DNA of 64,000 nucleotides. Origin: Diatrype stigma (Eukaryota > Ascomycota > Sordariomycetes > Xylariales > Diatrypaceae). The DNA lies in assembly GCA_022225965.2 (NCBI GenBank), contig JAKJXP020000036.1, positions 248,001-312,000 on the forward strand, given 5' to 3'. The translations under genes were made by a program, and so were the position numbers. A model generated the notes under the pieces. The model saw nothing but the letters and a program-made list of their open reading frames with translations. It did not search any database and was not told the origin of the DNA. Every line of letters begins with the position of its first letter. Position 1 is the stretch's first letter. Positions 21,474 to 31,837 of the stretch are shown in pieces.

Positions 21474-23795
21474 TTACTCCAAGTTCTTGGCCCCGTTGCT
21501 GTTGTAATCCCTGTTCTCCTTGTTCGCCAGCGCCTCGGGTATGCGGCCGAACTGCCACTCCGGCAGAGTGATACCCGTCTGATCGTTCTGCAGCACCTCA
21601 AACTTAGACCGTGGATCTCGTTTTCTTCGACTATGGAGTTCGAATAGAGAAGGAAAAGAATGTGGGGGTAGGAGTTATGGGTTGCATTGTTGTGATGAGG
21701 AGAAACGAGAAAAGGGGGGTGGGGCACATAGGCTAACGCCCGAAAAGTGGAGAAAGAAAAAGGGGTTGCTTACGATCGTGGACATGAGCGGCGGCAGCAT
21801 CTGGTAGACGTTCCGCATGGTGGCAGACGGGTCGCCCCGACCGCTGCCGCCGCCGTCCTCGCCACCAGCCTCGGCCCCCGTATTCCAAACCGAGATCTTG
21901 GGCTGCAAGCCCTGGATGGCCGTCGCGTTGGCCTTGGCCAGCTCGACGTAGGTACCCTTCTCGATCATCACTGCCACGCACGACGCATGTTAGCTCAGAG
22001 CGGAGTTTCGGTTCAGCAGGGTAGGTAGGTAGTGATTATGTAACGTACTGTACTGCAGCAGCCCGGCGGGCCCGCCGAACGCGCGGCTCATGCGGGCGTA
22101 GGCGTCGGCCATGGCGGCGAGCCCCTCGGCCTCGCGCAGGGTCCTCTGGAGGCCGGCCTCGGCGCCCTTCAGGACGGCGTGGGAGTCGGCGTCGGCGTCG
22201 GCGCGGGTGCGGTAGGCGGCGGCGTCGGTGCCGCGGGTGGTGCGGGCGAAGTCGGCGGCGGCGCGGGCGTCGGCGTCGGTCTGGACCTGGTAGGCGGCGG
22301 CGTCGGCGGCGCGCGTCGCCCGGTCGTAGTCGGCGCGGGCCGAGGCCTGCACCTCGTACGCCCGGGCGTCGGCCGCCTGCTGCGTGGCCTCGCGCTGGAT
22401 CGCGGCCTGCACCACGTCCGTGGCGCGCAGCCGCTCGAGCTCCGCCGCCGCCCGCCGCGTCTCCACGTCCTTCTTCAGGTCCTCGTCCTGCGCCTGCGTC
22501 GCCCGCTCCGCCTGGATCCGCGCGATGTCCACGTCCCGGTTCAGCTTGGCCTTCTCCGTCGCCAGGTTCGCCTCCGCCTTGGCCCGCTCCACGTCCCGCT
22601 CTGTTTTCTTGACGGCCGTCTCGGCGTTGCTGGTGTTGAGAGGGAGGGGGGGTTAGTTTTGGGGTTGGGTTGCGTTGGGTTGGGCGTGGGAAGGAAAAAG
22701 AGAGAAGAGATGGACAGTTCCCCTCTCCGTGGTGGAGTCGATGGTTAGGGAGAAGGGGTCTGGCAGTGGAAAAGGGGGTGGGCCTGCAAGGGGATGGATG
22801 TTACATACATCTTGGCAATCGCTTGGTCTTGGTGACCATGTCTCTCCGCCTCGCCGACATTGCCCTTGAGTTGAGCATCTGCCACGTCGATACCTATAGT
22901 CACCCTTTGTCAGCGAATTATCCCACGGTGTGGACCTTGACATTGGGAACCAAAGAACCCATCGTCAATTCCGATAGCGGGGTGGTCCGCGGACTTGTTC
23001 GTCCTTGGTCACTCTGACTATAATGATGAAGATGATGACTTACGCGCTTGGTTGGTCGCGCCCTCGTGCGCCTTCTGGGAGAGCGACTGAAAGTACGTGG
23101 AGCCGACGGCGTCCTTGAGCTCCTTCACATTGGCATTGTAGATCTTCAAGCCGAACTGGTCCAATTCGCCCTGGATGTTCTTGAAGATCCTCCGCTTGAA
23201 CTCCTCGCGCTCGGTGAAAATCTCTTCCATCGTCATGCTGGAAACGAGCACTCTGGTCTCACCCTCGATGACACCCTTCACGATGTTCTCGAGATATTGC
23301 TGGCCCTTCTTTTCCGCGTCACCCTCCGCCAACAGCATGGCGTACTTGGTCAGGGCGTCACCGCCATCCTCGTCGTGTATATGGGCTTCTCCATTGTCAC
23401 TAGTATGGGTTACGTGTTTCCCCCTCACTCCCTTTGTGTTTGCTCCCCTGTGGTTGATATCTCTGAACCTGTGTCAGTGGACATCCCCTATCTCAGAAAC
23501 GACCACCAGGGTGCTAGGGGTGGGATATACGTACGGACCAATAGTAAAGACCACTGGTAATAGGAATTGCAGTTTTTCCTTGGTCATGGCTTGACAGGCA
23601 GATTAGAACCTTTCCCAATCCTGGTCCGGGTTTGATCTCACCTTGCAGGTTCATGCCATAATCGTGTGGCTGAACCGAGAAGCGTGTACATCTTTGCATG
23701 GGCCATACCCAAGAAGCCTTGGTAATTCGTACATTCTTTATGTTCAAGCCAGTTATGGCGAGGTACTCATCTGGCGCTGCGATTCTGTACGCCAT
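21474..23795 (-). CDS. Flotillin-like SPFH-domain protein, seven exons
   Basis: A membrane-microdomain scaffold. Exons 23795..23642, 23589..23535, 23399..23044, 22893..22809, 22629..22049, 21970..21774 and 21602..21474 join to 518 residues; all six introns keep frame. The N-terminal SPFH/band 7 part starts MAYRIAAPDEYLAITG and includes EIFTEREEFKRRIFKNIQGEL. The middle is a long Ala/Glu/Arg coiled coil beginning VKKTERDVERAKAEANLATE. The conserved flotillin C-terminal blocks are REAEGLAAMADAY, FGGPAGLLQYMMIEKGTY and AIQGLQPKISVWNTG. The coiled coil carries an Ala/Asp-rich repeat segment (YQVQTDADARAA, YRTRADADADSH) written in GGCGTC-type codon repeats, longer than I expect for the family. The last acceptor (21603) was picked because it restores an in-frame tail FEVLQNDQTGITLPEW; it is the least certain join. 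Confidence 0.85.
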
Positions 23796-25325
23796 ATCGT
23801 ACTGTGTTTCCTAGCAAGGCTTGAGAGGGTAGGGCTGGTGGTGTTAAGCAGGGCTATATGATCCAAAGGAGATAAAGATGAAGTTCTGGTACTGTAATCA
23901 GCAAACACTATTGGTCATAACAAAGCTAGCAAGGGGAGAGACATCCAAGCTTCTAGGTTGAATGGATACGGTGGAAATTGAGGTATATATATCCTTGATG
24001 ATGGTTGCTCTTGTCTCTGGCTGTGAACAAAGGAAGGTGTCAGTGCCTCCGCATAGCCACAATGCATATTCAGTAGGTAGCACGCATCGAATACCAATGC
24101 AAAGTTAAAGTTTAGGCAGTGCCAGGTGTGAAGCAGATGAGTAGAGCAGTCACACCCGTTACATGTTACAGGTACACTTCGACTGTTGAATCTGAGTGGC
24201 TTGAACATGAGCCGTTGATAAGATATCCTGGTACTCCTGTACAACACTCATATGTATAGGAAGAGATCTACATACTGGCAAAAGTCAGTCCGTCTTACTT
24301 ACTTCTCAAGGCCTAGGTCTAACATGGCTTCATGGCCCGTCTACAGTGCCGTTAGATTCAATATTGGATCGTAGTGTGTTTAGAAAGTATTGTTCTTTTG
24401 GACCGTAGCTCGGTTGAGATGATGGGGAGTTTAAATCGCCATCTAAGCACTCTTGATATATGACTGGCTCGGCCATTCAACTAGTAGAATGCGACTGGTT
24501 CGTCTTGGTTATTAATGGAAGGAGTCTAGCAGAGAAGCCAGCGTAAGTATGTACAACCTACAGGTGTGATGTCGAAAAAGCACACCCCTTTTTTCTTGCT
24601 GGCTCATCTCCGGTTTGAGCTTTGCCAACTGAGGCTGGTCAGCAGATTGAAAGTCACGTTGATGCTTGATGATGCCTCGGTAGCATAGGCTGATTCGGTC
24701 TTGGTTATTGACCGGACATGTAGGCATTCTATACACAGCCCCTATGGGGATACATCCATAACCTACATGTGGGTACCTGCATGCAGCATACCCAACCGCA
24801 TGCTGCACAGCATGTTTCTCGAAGCATTCCGTGACTGTCAGATTAAGAGATCCGGCCTCTCGGAACACATGTAAGCTGCTACACTGCATCTAGCCACCGT
24901 AACAAGGCGGATTATGGATCGTGTGTTGAACTGTGTTCAGGTCGTTTGCCCCGTTAAGTCCGCTGGTCTTAATTATTATAATTTTCCCCGCACTACGTCA
25001 CCTTCCTACATACTGTAGTTCCAATACACCCATGCGAAAACCAGCGCCCACGTGTAGTGGGTGTCAGCTCAGAGATGCGAGTCATAGTTCGATCCTGGTC
25101 ATGACATGGACTAGAGCTGAGGGCCTAAGCTGTAAGCTGCAGCCTATTTAGCTACTAAATTCAGGTCTTATAAGTCTTGACTAAGAAGGCAGTTATGGCA
25201 CCTTCTTCAATGGAAGTAGGAATCGGCATCCAGTATTTAGGGGCGCGATTTAGGGGCTACAGCGGCCAGCTAAGGCCCACACAGCATACAGTTACGTTAC
25301 TACATACAGCCTAAAGGTACAATAC
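23796..25325. other. Gene-free 1.5-kb interval
   Basis: No convincing coding frame. It includes the flotillin promoter on the left. A GTTCGATCC word at about 25.09 kb was checked as a tRNA B box and dropped. Nothing else was seen. Confidence 0.4.
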
Positions 25326-26267
25326 CTAACTGGCATCCACTGTTACTGTTACTACGATGCCCCATCCCCGTATGCTCTCCCAAATCCCAAGGTCATTTTC
25401 CACACGAAAAGCGACCTCCTGCGCCTCGACGATCATACAGGCCCCATCTCCCCCCTGTGCCTTCTGCTGCTCCTGCTGCAGCCCTGGACTTACCGTCGCT
25501 TCGGTTGCGGCACGCGCTCCCGCTCCCTGAGGAGGGTCTCCTCGTCCGTTTCTCCACTTCCCCCAGCCCCAGCCCCGCCTCTGCTTCTCCGATGGGACCT
25601 CCTTCTCCACGGCAGCCTGCACCGCGGATGTGGATGAGGGTATGCGCTCGGCCTGCGGCCTCTTCCCCGTCGTTGCCACCTTCGGCTGTAGACAGTCGGC
25701 GAGGCGCCGCGCCATGGCCTCGTCTCGCCACCACAGCAGGTCTGTCGCGCTGTAGTCTGGGGAGGAGAAGGGTAAGGACGAGGAGGCGGCCGACGCGAAA
25801 GTGAACTTCGAGAATGCGGGAGGGCCGTCTTTCTCTTCTCCATCCTTCTCCTCCCTTTTGTCATGATCTGACAGACGGATTTTGGAGACGCGGCCGAGCT
25901 CGCCCCGACTGCGCATCTCCGAGAGCCCGCTGAGCTCGGCCTTCGGCGGGATTGCGCCGTCGGGGACGATGGTCAGCGTCGCGAGCGGGGTCACGGTGCC
26001 CCCCTGGGCGCCCAGGTCGATCAGCAATTCCTCGATCGCCGGCGCGATGTGGTCTACGAGCAGGGTGTCGTCTAGCCTCTGTTGCGCCGTGCGCGCCCGC
26101 TGCGAGGCCCGGATGCGGCCCGGCAGCGATGCGATGTGGTTTTGTAGGTGCCGGGTCGCGGACTCGGGACCAGAGGCGTCTTGCGGCGAAGTGCCGCCGC
26201 CGGGGTGCTGAATGGAGTCGTCATAGGATGGGGGAGCATCACTGAAGCCCTTGGTGTCGTCGTCCAT
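25326..26267 (-). CDS. Fungal hypothetical protein with an N-terminal PY motif (313 aa)
   Basis: A single exon. Near the N-terminus DAPPSYDDS contains PPSY, a PY motif that binds WW domains such as those of Rsp5-type ubiquitin ligases. A helical segment follows (RASQRARTAQQRLDDTLLVD, then IAPAIEELLIDLGAQGG). A charged low-complexity region around residues 130-160 separates it from DLLWWRDEAMARRLADCL. A Trp/Arg-rich stretch RRGWGWGKWRNGRG lies near 230-245. The C-terminus is strand-like: MIVEAQEVAFRVENDLGIWE. I know of no catalytic function for this arrangement. The PY motif suggests ubiquitin-linked trafficking, as inference only. No signal peptide or membrane span. Confidence 0.62.
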   Translation of the reverse strand: MDDDTKGFSDAPPSYDDSIQHPGGGTSPQDASGPESATRHLQNHIASLPGRIRASQRARTAQQRLDDTLLVDHIAPAIEELLIDLGAQGGTVTPLATLTIVPDGAIPPKAELSGLSEMRSRGELGRVSKIRLSDHDKREEKDGEEKDGPPAFSKFTFASAASSSLPFSSPDYSATDLLWWRDEAMARRLADCLQPKVATTGKRPQAERIPSSTSAVQAAVEKEVPSEKQRRGWGWGKWRNGRGDPPQGAGARAATEATVSPGLQQEQQKAQGGDGACMIVEAQEVAFRVENDLGIWESIRGWGIVVTVTVDAS

Positions 26268-27553
26268 CTTGACTCACCGAGTGGAATTGCATAGTAGGTT
26301 GATAAGTTCTGCTAAGAATACAAGGTGTGGCTTTCAGTGTAGGAATATGGAAGGAGTACTGATATGCAATCGAATAACGTTTATGTCCACTGGAGTTTAC
26401 TCGACGGGTACTCCGTAGAACTCAGAGATGTGGTATGTGCCAAGGCACACAAGTAGGTAGCAAACATTCCCAGCGAATAACTAACAATTCGCAGTGTAAT
26501 CTGATTGTGGAATATGTGTACGTCTAGCGCATCACGGCAGTAGCACTCCAACATAATACATGTATGGTGGAGTAGGTAATACAGCTGAGTCTAGTGGCTG
26601 TCAGCTTTGCATCTTGTTAGGCCGGTTTGGGGGTGGATGAATGCAGGTGGAATTTGAAAAGGGGCTGTGCTGGATAGTTCTACTTGGTCTCAGCCCTGGA
26701 GACCGACCCTGAGGCATTTTGTTTGTCACACCCAATCTGGATTGCAACCAAGATCACCTGATGCATCACACTTGCTTTGTCATGAGACGATGGTCAGTCC
26801 ACAAAGCCGCCTCACTCCTCGTCAGAGCGTCTGATCCTTGTGGCTGTGTCAAATGATCTAGGTTTGACCAGCCGTTAGGAAGGTATGTAAATTCCTTTGT
26901 AAGTACCTGCCCTTTATATGACACAGGCATTGGTAATTGACGCGGCCTACGTCATAAAACCCTGATATTATTGACTCTACTATACGATATACGGCGTCTA
27001 ATACCAGTGCTCTCGACCTCATCTCATCAAAGAATTTCAAGACGAGGGCGATGGCCACGGAATTTCAGGTTTTCAGGGTTCAACGTAGTATGGCGGATCC
27101 TCGTCATATCCATAAGAGGCTATCATAGCTAGAAATCGTTATTCCTCGCATAATAGAACCTTCCCCAAAAGAGAGCCCACGCATCAATAATGCCTTGTGG
27201 AATGCCTTGCTCAGTAATACGGTCCCCACTTATGAGAAAAGGGGAGGTCATAAAATAGGGGCCAATCTTTTCGCGATCTTGACAACCACTCTGCCTTTTG
27301 TGGATCCCATCACTTCCCTCTCTACGCTGATGTAGAAAGGACTTGGAGGTGCACCTCAGATCTATGACTGCGATATTGATGAAAACAGATCGTAAGACAC
27401 AAGGTTTTATTATCACTTTTTAAGGAGTAAGTTGCTTGGAATTATCCTTGCCCAATATGGTGGTCGTCCTGGTTTAGGAGCACGACGCAGTGATGATATT
27501 AGTAGAAGTACAAAGAACTAAAAAATGATCTATTCAATTATAGTCGTAACGAC
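26268..27553. other. Gene-free interval between PY-motif gene and lipase
   Basis: Short minus-strand frames at 26858..27058 and 27129..27416 lack motifs or splice support. No repeat or RNA was seen. Confidence 0.4.
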
Positions 27554-29352
27554 TCAAAGGCCCAGAAGCACTTCGTAGCTATACTCGGTTGCACCGGCCC
27601 ACAGAGGGAATGAGTTTCCGGTACTCTTATACTGCTCAAGAGGCAAGAAGCTCGTCAGATCGGTCCTGACACAACCCTTCTTTGTCAGCGGGACAGACTC
27701 GAACCGGTCTTGGATCCATCCGAGCCAGATATGGCGAGTAGCGTCCAGGGTCGGCACATGTGTCGTGCCGTTGACAACCAGGTACTCCAGATCGTTGCCG
27801 GGCTCCGCGGCACACGTGTCGCGCACCGTGGCGGTCGTGTTCCCGTAAGGGATGAAGCCGTCTTCCGTGCCCTGCAGGACCAGCAGGGGTCCCCGGAACG
27901 CCTTGCGCCCGGCGTTTGCCAGTCCAGCGTAGGCAGAGACGTACCAGGTGTCGCGCCAGTCCTCCTGGAGCACCACCTCACCGGTTAAGAACAGGTGCTG
28001 GCTAGCGGCGATGCTGCCTTCGATCTGCTTGAGCAGCTCGGTCCTGGCGATGCCCAGGGGCGTCAGCCACGCGCTCAGCTTGAAGCTGGGGAAGATCGTG
28101 TCGAGGATCATGCCAATCCAGGGCAAAATAAGTTCAGGCGTGCCGTTGAAGAGATCCGTCGTCGGGCTGCCGGCAATGGCACCCAGGTATCCGGCTTCGA
28201 GGTCCGCGAACTCGTCCTTAGATGAGGCGAGGAGCTCTGACACACCCCACTGTGAATAGAGTCAGCCATGGTGTTTCCAAGATGTGTATATCATTGAAGA
28301 GTTTCAACGTATGCACTACAAGCTAACCTGCTAGGTCCCTAGTCAGGAGCACCAAATGAACACCCCTCGGCTAAGGGACGGAAGAGGTATGAGAGAAACA
28401 CAAAGGGGAGGACGAAGAGTAATTCCACTTACGGCCACGCCGCCACCTTGGCTATGTCCCATAACGACAAAGTCATCGCTCAGCTTCCCCTCGAACGCCT
28501 GCCGCGCGGCACGCAGGGCATACAGGGCATCCTGGCCACCAGCCGGCGACGCTAGGTACTCGTGCGGGATCGGGGCGCTGCTGTTGCCCCAGGACCGCGA
28601 CACGCCCAGCCCGGCGTAATCGGGCGCGACGACGGCGTATCCTGCCAGCGCGAGGGTGAAGGGCGCCGCGTCACCGTACCAGACTATATTAACGGAGGCC
28701 ACCCGGGGGTCAGTTCAGGTTTTTCCAGTAAGTAGATATAGGACTGAAGGTAACATCGCTGTCTGACATAATTATACGTACGTTCGCGGTGGGAAGACGG
28801 AGCCGCCGGGGCGAAGAACCCGGACGTCCCGTGGGTCCAGAGGACGGTCGGGGCACTCGCCGCCACTGCCGCTGAGCCGTTGCTAGTCCGCCGCGCGGCC
28901 AGCGGGCGCGGCTGGAAGGGCCAGAGCACGAACGCCGAGGCCGGGAGCACGGTCCCGTTGAGGTTCTTGGTGGTGTACAGGATGCGGGAGAGCGCCGTGT
29001 TGGGCGGGACGACGAAGGGCGCCGTGTCCGTGAAGGGCTGGACCTTCAGGAGGGCTCCTGCTCGCGCTGCCCGCGACGGGTCCGCCGCGTCCGGCAGGTC
29101 GTAGAAGGCGTCCTCGCGCGGCCCGCCGTTGGCTAGCTGCGACCGGTCGAAGTTCATGATGGTGGTCAGGTCGGCGACCTGGGCGGCCGTGAGGCTCGCC
29201 GCTTCGATCTGCGCTTGCGTCAGGGCGAAGGACGACGAGTTGAATGAGCTCGACTCCTGCGCGGCTGGGGGGACTTGGGCGACGGCTGCTAGTGGTACTG
29301 CTGCTGCTGCTGCTGCTGCTGCCAGCAGGGTGGCTTGGAGGGAAGAACGCAT
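27554..29352 (-). CDS. Secretory lipase (LIP family alpha/beta hydrolase)
   Basis: A secreted ester hydrolase, probably acting on triacylglycerols or related lipids outside the cell. Exons 29352..28782, 28683..28433 and 28249..27554 give 505 residues; introns are 98 and 183 nt. The signal peptide is very Ala-rich and is encoded by a GCA microsatellite near 29297-29322. The family block LWYGDAAPFTLALAGYAVVAPDYAG spans the first junction (residues 191-215). The nucleophile elbow is GHSQGG with S268. The likely acid is D404 in GTEDGFIP and the likely base is H438 in NGTTHVPT. Several N-linked sequons are present, as expected for a secreted enzyme. A TATA-like box lies about 125 bp upstream. Substrate range cannot be read from sequence. 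Confidence 0.85.
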
Positions 29353-29984
29353 CGTTGGATCTTGGAGCTTGTTGGAACTTGGGTCTCACAGTTGTTGGGG
29401 TTGTCCCTGATGATCTGATCCAGTCACGAGTATGCTGATCTCCATTGTAGGTTGAGGCCATGGTTTTTCATTGGTCTTATATACCAACAGAGCATGATGG
29501 AGCAGACGATCATTTGTCAGCACACGTAACTCTGGACATTTATAAGTCCACGGCGTCGGTCAGCTTGACGATGGCAATCTCCATTATTAGCCCCAGGCCG
29601 ATGATGAACGCCCGGGCCACTTTGCAGCATTTCGGCCTTCAGACTAGGACAGAGCGCATGGAGATAGCGGCCAGGATCCGATGCCATATGCATGGTTTTC
29701 AACAAACTTGGGCCGAAACAGCTTGGACCTGCACTGACAGGCATCATACGGTATAGGACTGGTCTTTAGGTACTAAGCGGACTCTCCTCCATGGGGTTCA
29801 TGTAACGAGCGAACCAAGCAATACCCTAGCAGTTAAAGAAATTGTCACGTCATGCCTCTTCGGGAAACGCAACGGAAATAAGAGTGGGGAGGATGATGCC
29901 ACGGAGCTCCATGGAATGAGGTTATCGCAACCTTATGGCATTATGTATTCAAGACCTAAGACCATTGCATGACATCTAATACTT
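29353..29984. other. Intergenic strip between the lipase and the RIP block
   Basis: Contains the lipase promoter, with a TATA-like element at 29476..29483. Base composition changes sharply to AT-rich near 29985. No gene was seen. Confidence 0.45.
29476..29483 (-). promoter_or_regulatory. TATA-like box of the lipase gene
   Basis: Reads TATATAAG on the minus strand, about 125 bp before the ATG at 29352. The position is sensible, but no transcript evidence exists here. Confidence 0.42.
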
Positions 29985-30231
29985 TTAAATTTCATTAAGC
30001 CATAGCTACCTTCCCTTAACCAATTATAGCCCAAAGAATTACCCCAGACTTTCGCATTCGCGACGTCGCAATATAATAACGATAAGGTTTTTTCGAATGC
30101 ATTTAGTTCCGAAAGTTTATGTTCTTTATATTTTATATTTTGGCCGAAATTATTAACGTTTTTATTTTTTGTTTATTATATATTATTAAATACCGTATAA
30201 CATTTTAATCCGTATATTTAACGCGGGCTTA

Positions 30232-30318
30232 CCCGTTGGTCCATGCGGGAAATGGACACCCTAAGCAGAGCTTAGTTGGGCATTAGTGCTGTAACCTCCC
30301 TAATACTGTAACCAAACC
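30232..30318 (+). repeat. Left 87-bp terminal inverted repeat
   Basis: Starts CCCGTTGGTCC and ends CTGTAACCAAACC. It pairs with 31749..31835. Confidence 0.8.
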
Positions 30319-30478
30319 TTTAAATTGTTATAATTAAATAACAAAAAATCATTTAAAGATGCAGTTTGCCGTCGGAAGATAATTCGGATTTTACGATTCG
30401 AACCATATATATATCGTAATAATGCATGCAGTTATTTCCGTAAATACGTAAAGGTTTATAATTTATATATTATATAAT

Positions 30479-31212
30479 GAGAATTGCTAAATCTGCAGTG
30501 ATTTCCATTGCTAGATCTGCAGTGGCCCGTATTGGCAGCTGTCATAACCGTTAGGTTCTGCTAGCCATATATTAAAGCTTTAAATGCAATATACTGCTAA
30601 ATCACACCTATTTTGCATTCCTTCTGCATCATACAACCCCTATACTATACTTTAGCAAATTCGTACAATGTCACCGCCCATAATACCTCATTGCAGCCTT
30701 CAAAACGGCTTCAACCCTCCGTCAAATCAACAGAATCAGCTATAGCCGATTCGGGTACGTATATACCGGGCTCAAGCTCGAAATGCCCGTCCGGCACACC
30801 CGCCGCACGGCGCGCAGCAGCAGCTTCCACTCTTCGGCTGCGCCGGAGGCCTATAATAGCCCCTTTCCATTGCAGAAGCCCTCGATTTTGTAAGCAGTAT
30901 AGGCCGGCAGTCATTCCGCCCCCCCCCTGGTGCCCCCTCGAGCAATACCCCCTCGAGCATTACTTCGGCATCGGCAGCCGGCCTACCACCGTAGGGACCG
31001 CCTTCTTCGGGATTCGGGATCGTCGTCATTTTGTAACTGGGAATGGTTGCAGAATAACGTTGTGGAAGGTGGGTGGTTGTTGTTCTGAAGCTGGTTCGAA
31101 TTGCTTCAGCAATTAGGTGGGCAACTAGGTGGGCAGCTAGGTGGCTACAGCAGGTGGCAGGCGGGTTACTGCAGATCTAGCAATGGAAATCACTGCAGAT
31201 TTAGCAATTCTC
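30479..31212. mobile_element. Nested 734-bp inverted-repeat element with 8-bp target duplication (hAT-like)
   Basis: Ends are 45-bp inverted repeats starting GAGAATTGCTAAATC. They are flanked by identical 8-bp sequences TATATAAT at 30471-30478 and 31213-31220. An 8-bp duplication is the hallmark of hAT elements, though the flank is AT-rich so some caution is needed. Each terminal repeat holds two tandem copies of ATTGCT(A/G)(A/G)ATCTGCAGT-type sequence, possible transposase-binding sites. Near the right end the word TAGGTGGGCA recurs. The interior is GC-rich, with a 167-codon plus-strand frame (30613..31116) and minus-strand frames of no known family; no transposase is visible. Its low mutation load inside a RIP-damaged host element indicates later arrival. 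Confidence 0.75.
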
Positions 31213-31748
31213 TATATAATAACGGTTTTAGCGTAGAATAAAAATGATAAAAATAAACCAAGACCGGAATAATATACGCATTTACGTAATAAAGCGAATA
31301 AAGCAAAAACGGAATTTTTCTGGCTTATATATAAAAAGTTATACGGTATTATATAAATATGTACATTATATAAAAAATTAGCTGGCATATGCTGTATTTT
31401 TCGATTTCTAAGCTAATATATTATAATTCTTAAATAAAACCTGCAATTTTAAAGGTTTTTAATTTTTAAAGAGTCGTATAAGTATCTTTATTATACAACG
31501 CATCGAATTTCGAAAAGTCTGGATTTTTATCATTTTTATTCGTATTAAAATCGAGAAGTGTTTAATATTATTTTAAAAATCTTAAAAACCTTAAATCTGT
31601 ATTTTTTATTTTCGTTATATTACATAACATATATAAAAAATATAAATACGTCCGGTTTTAGATTTTTACTTAAATATCTTCATACCGTTTAAACGAATAA
31701 ATTATCTTTTAAATTCATAAAGTTATACAAAAAAACCTAAAGAATTAC

Positions 31749-31835
31749 GGTTTGGTTACAGTACTAGGGAGGTTACAGCACTAATGCCCAACTAAGCTCT
31801 GCTTAGGGTGTCCATTTCCCGCATGGACCAACGGG
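31749..31835 (-). repeat. Right 87-bp terminal inverted repeat
   Basis: Reverse complement of 30232..30318 with one A/G difference in the CTAATACTG / CTAGTACTG segment. Confidence 0.8.
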
Positions 31836-31837
31836 TA

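Larger units (their letters stand above)
30232..31835. mobile_element. TA-flanked 87-bp terminal-inverted-repeat transposon (Tc1/mariner-like), interrupted
   Basis: The left end begins CCCGTTGGTCCATGCGGG just after TA (30230-30231). The right end is its reverse complement, ending before TA at 31836-31837. The inverted repeats are 87 bp with a single mismatch. A TA duplication with long inverted repeats points to the Tc1/mariner superfamily, including the Fot1/pogo type. Without the later insertion (30471..31212) the element would be about 860 bp. Its interior is AT-rich with no transposase frame, so it is non-autonomous or decayed. The near-perfect arms contrast with the mutated interior. Confidence 0.78.

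Noticed and set aside
22179..22748. 189-codon plus-strand Gly/Val/Arg-rich frame
   Set aside because: Antisense of the flotillin coiled-coil exon, composition driven by codon repeats.
25060..25110. Possible tRNA gene (GTTCGATCC B-box word)
   Set aside because: No matching A box or cloverleaf arms could be formed.
30230..31837. CRISPR-like or tandem array reading of the repeats here
   Set aside because: The repeats are inverted pairs with target duplications, which fits nested transposons; CRISPR is not expected in a fungal genome.
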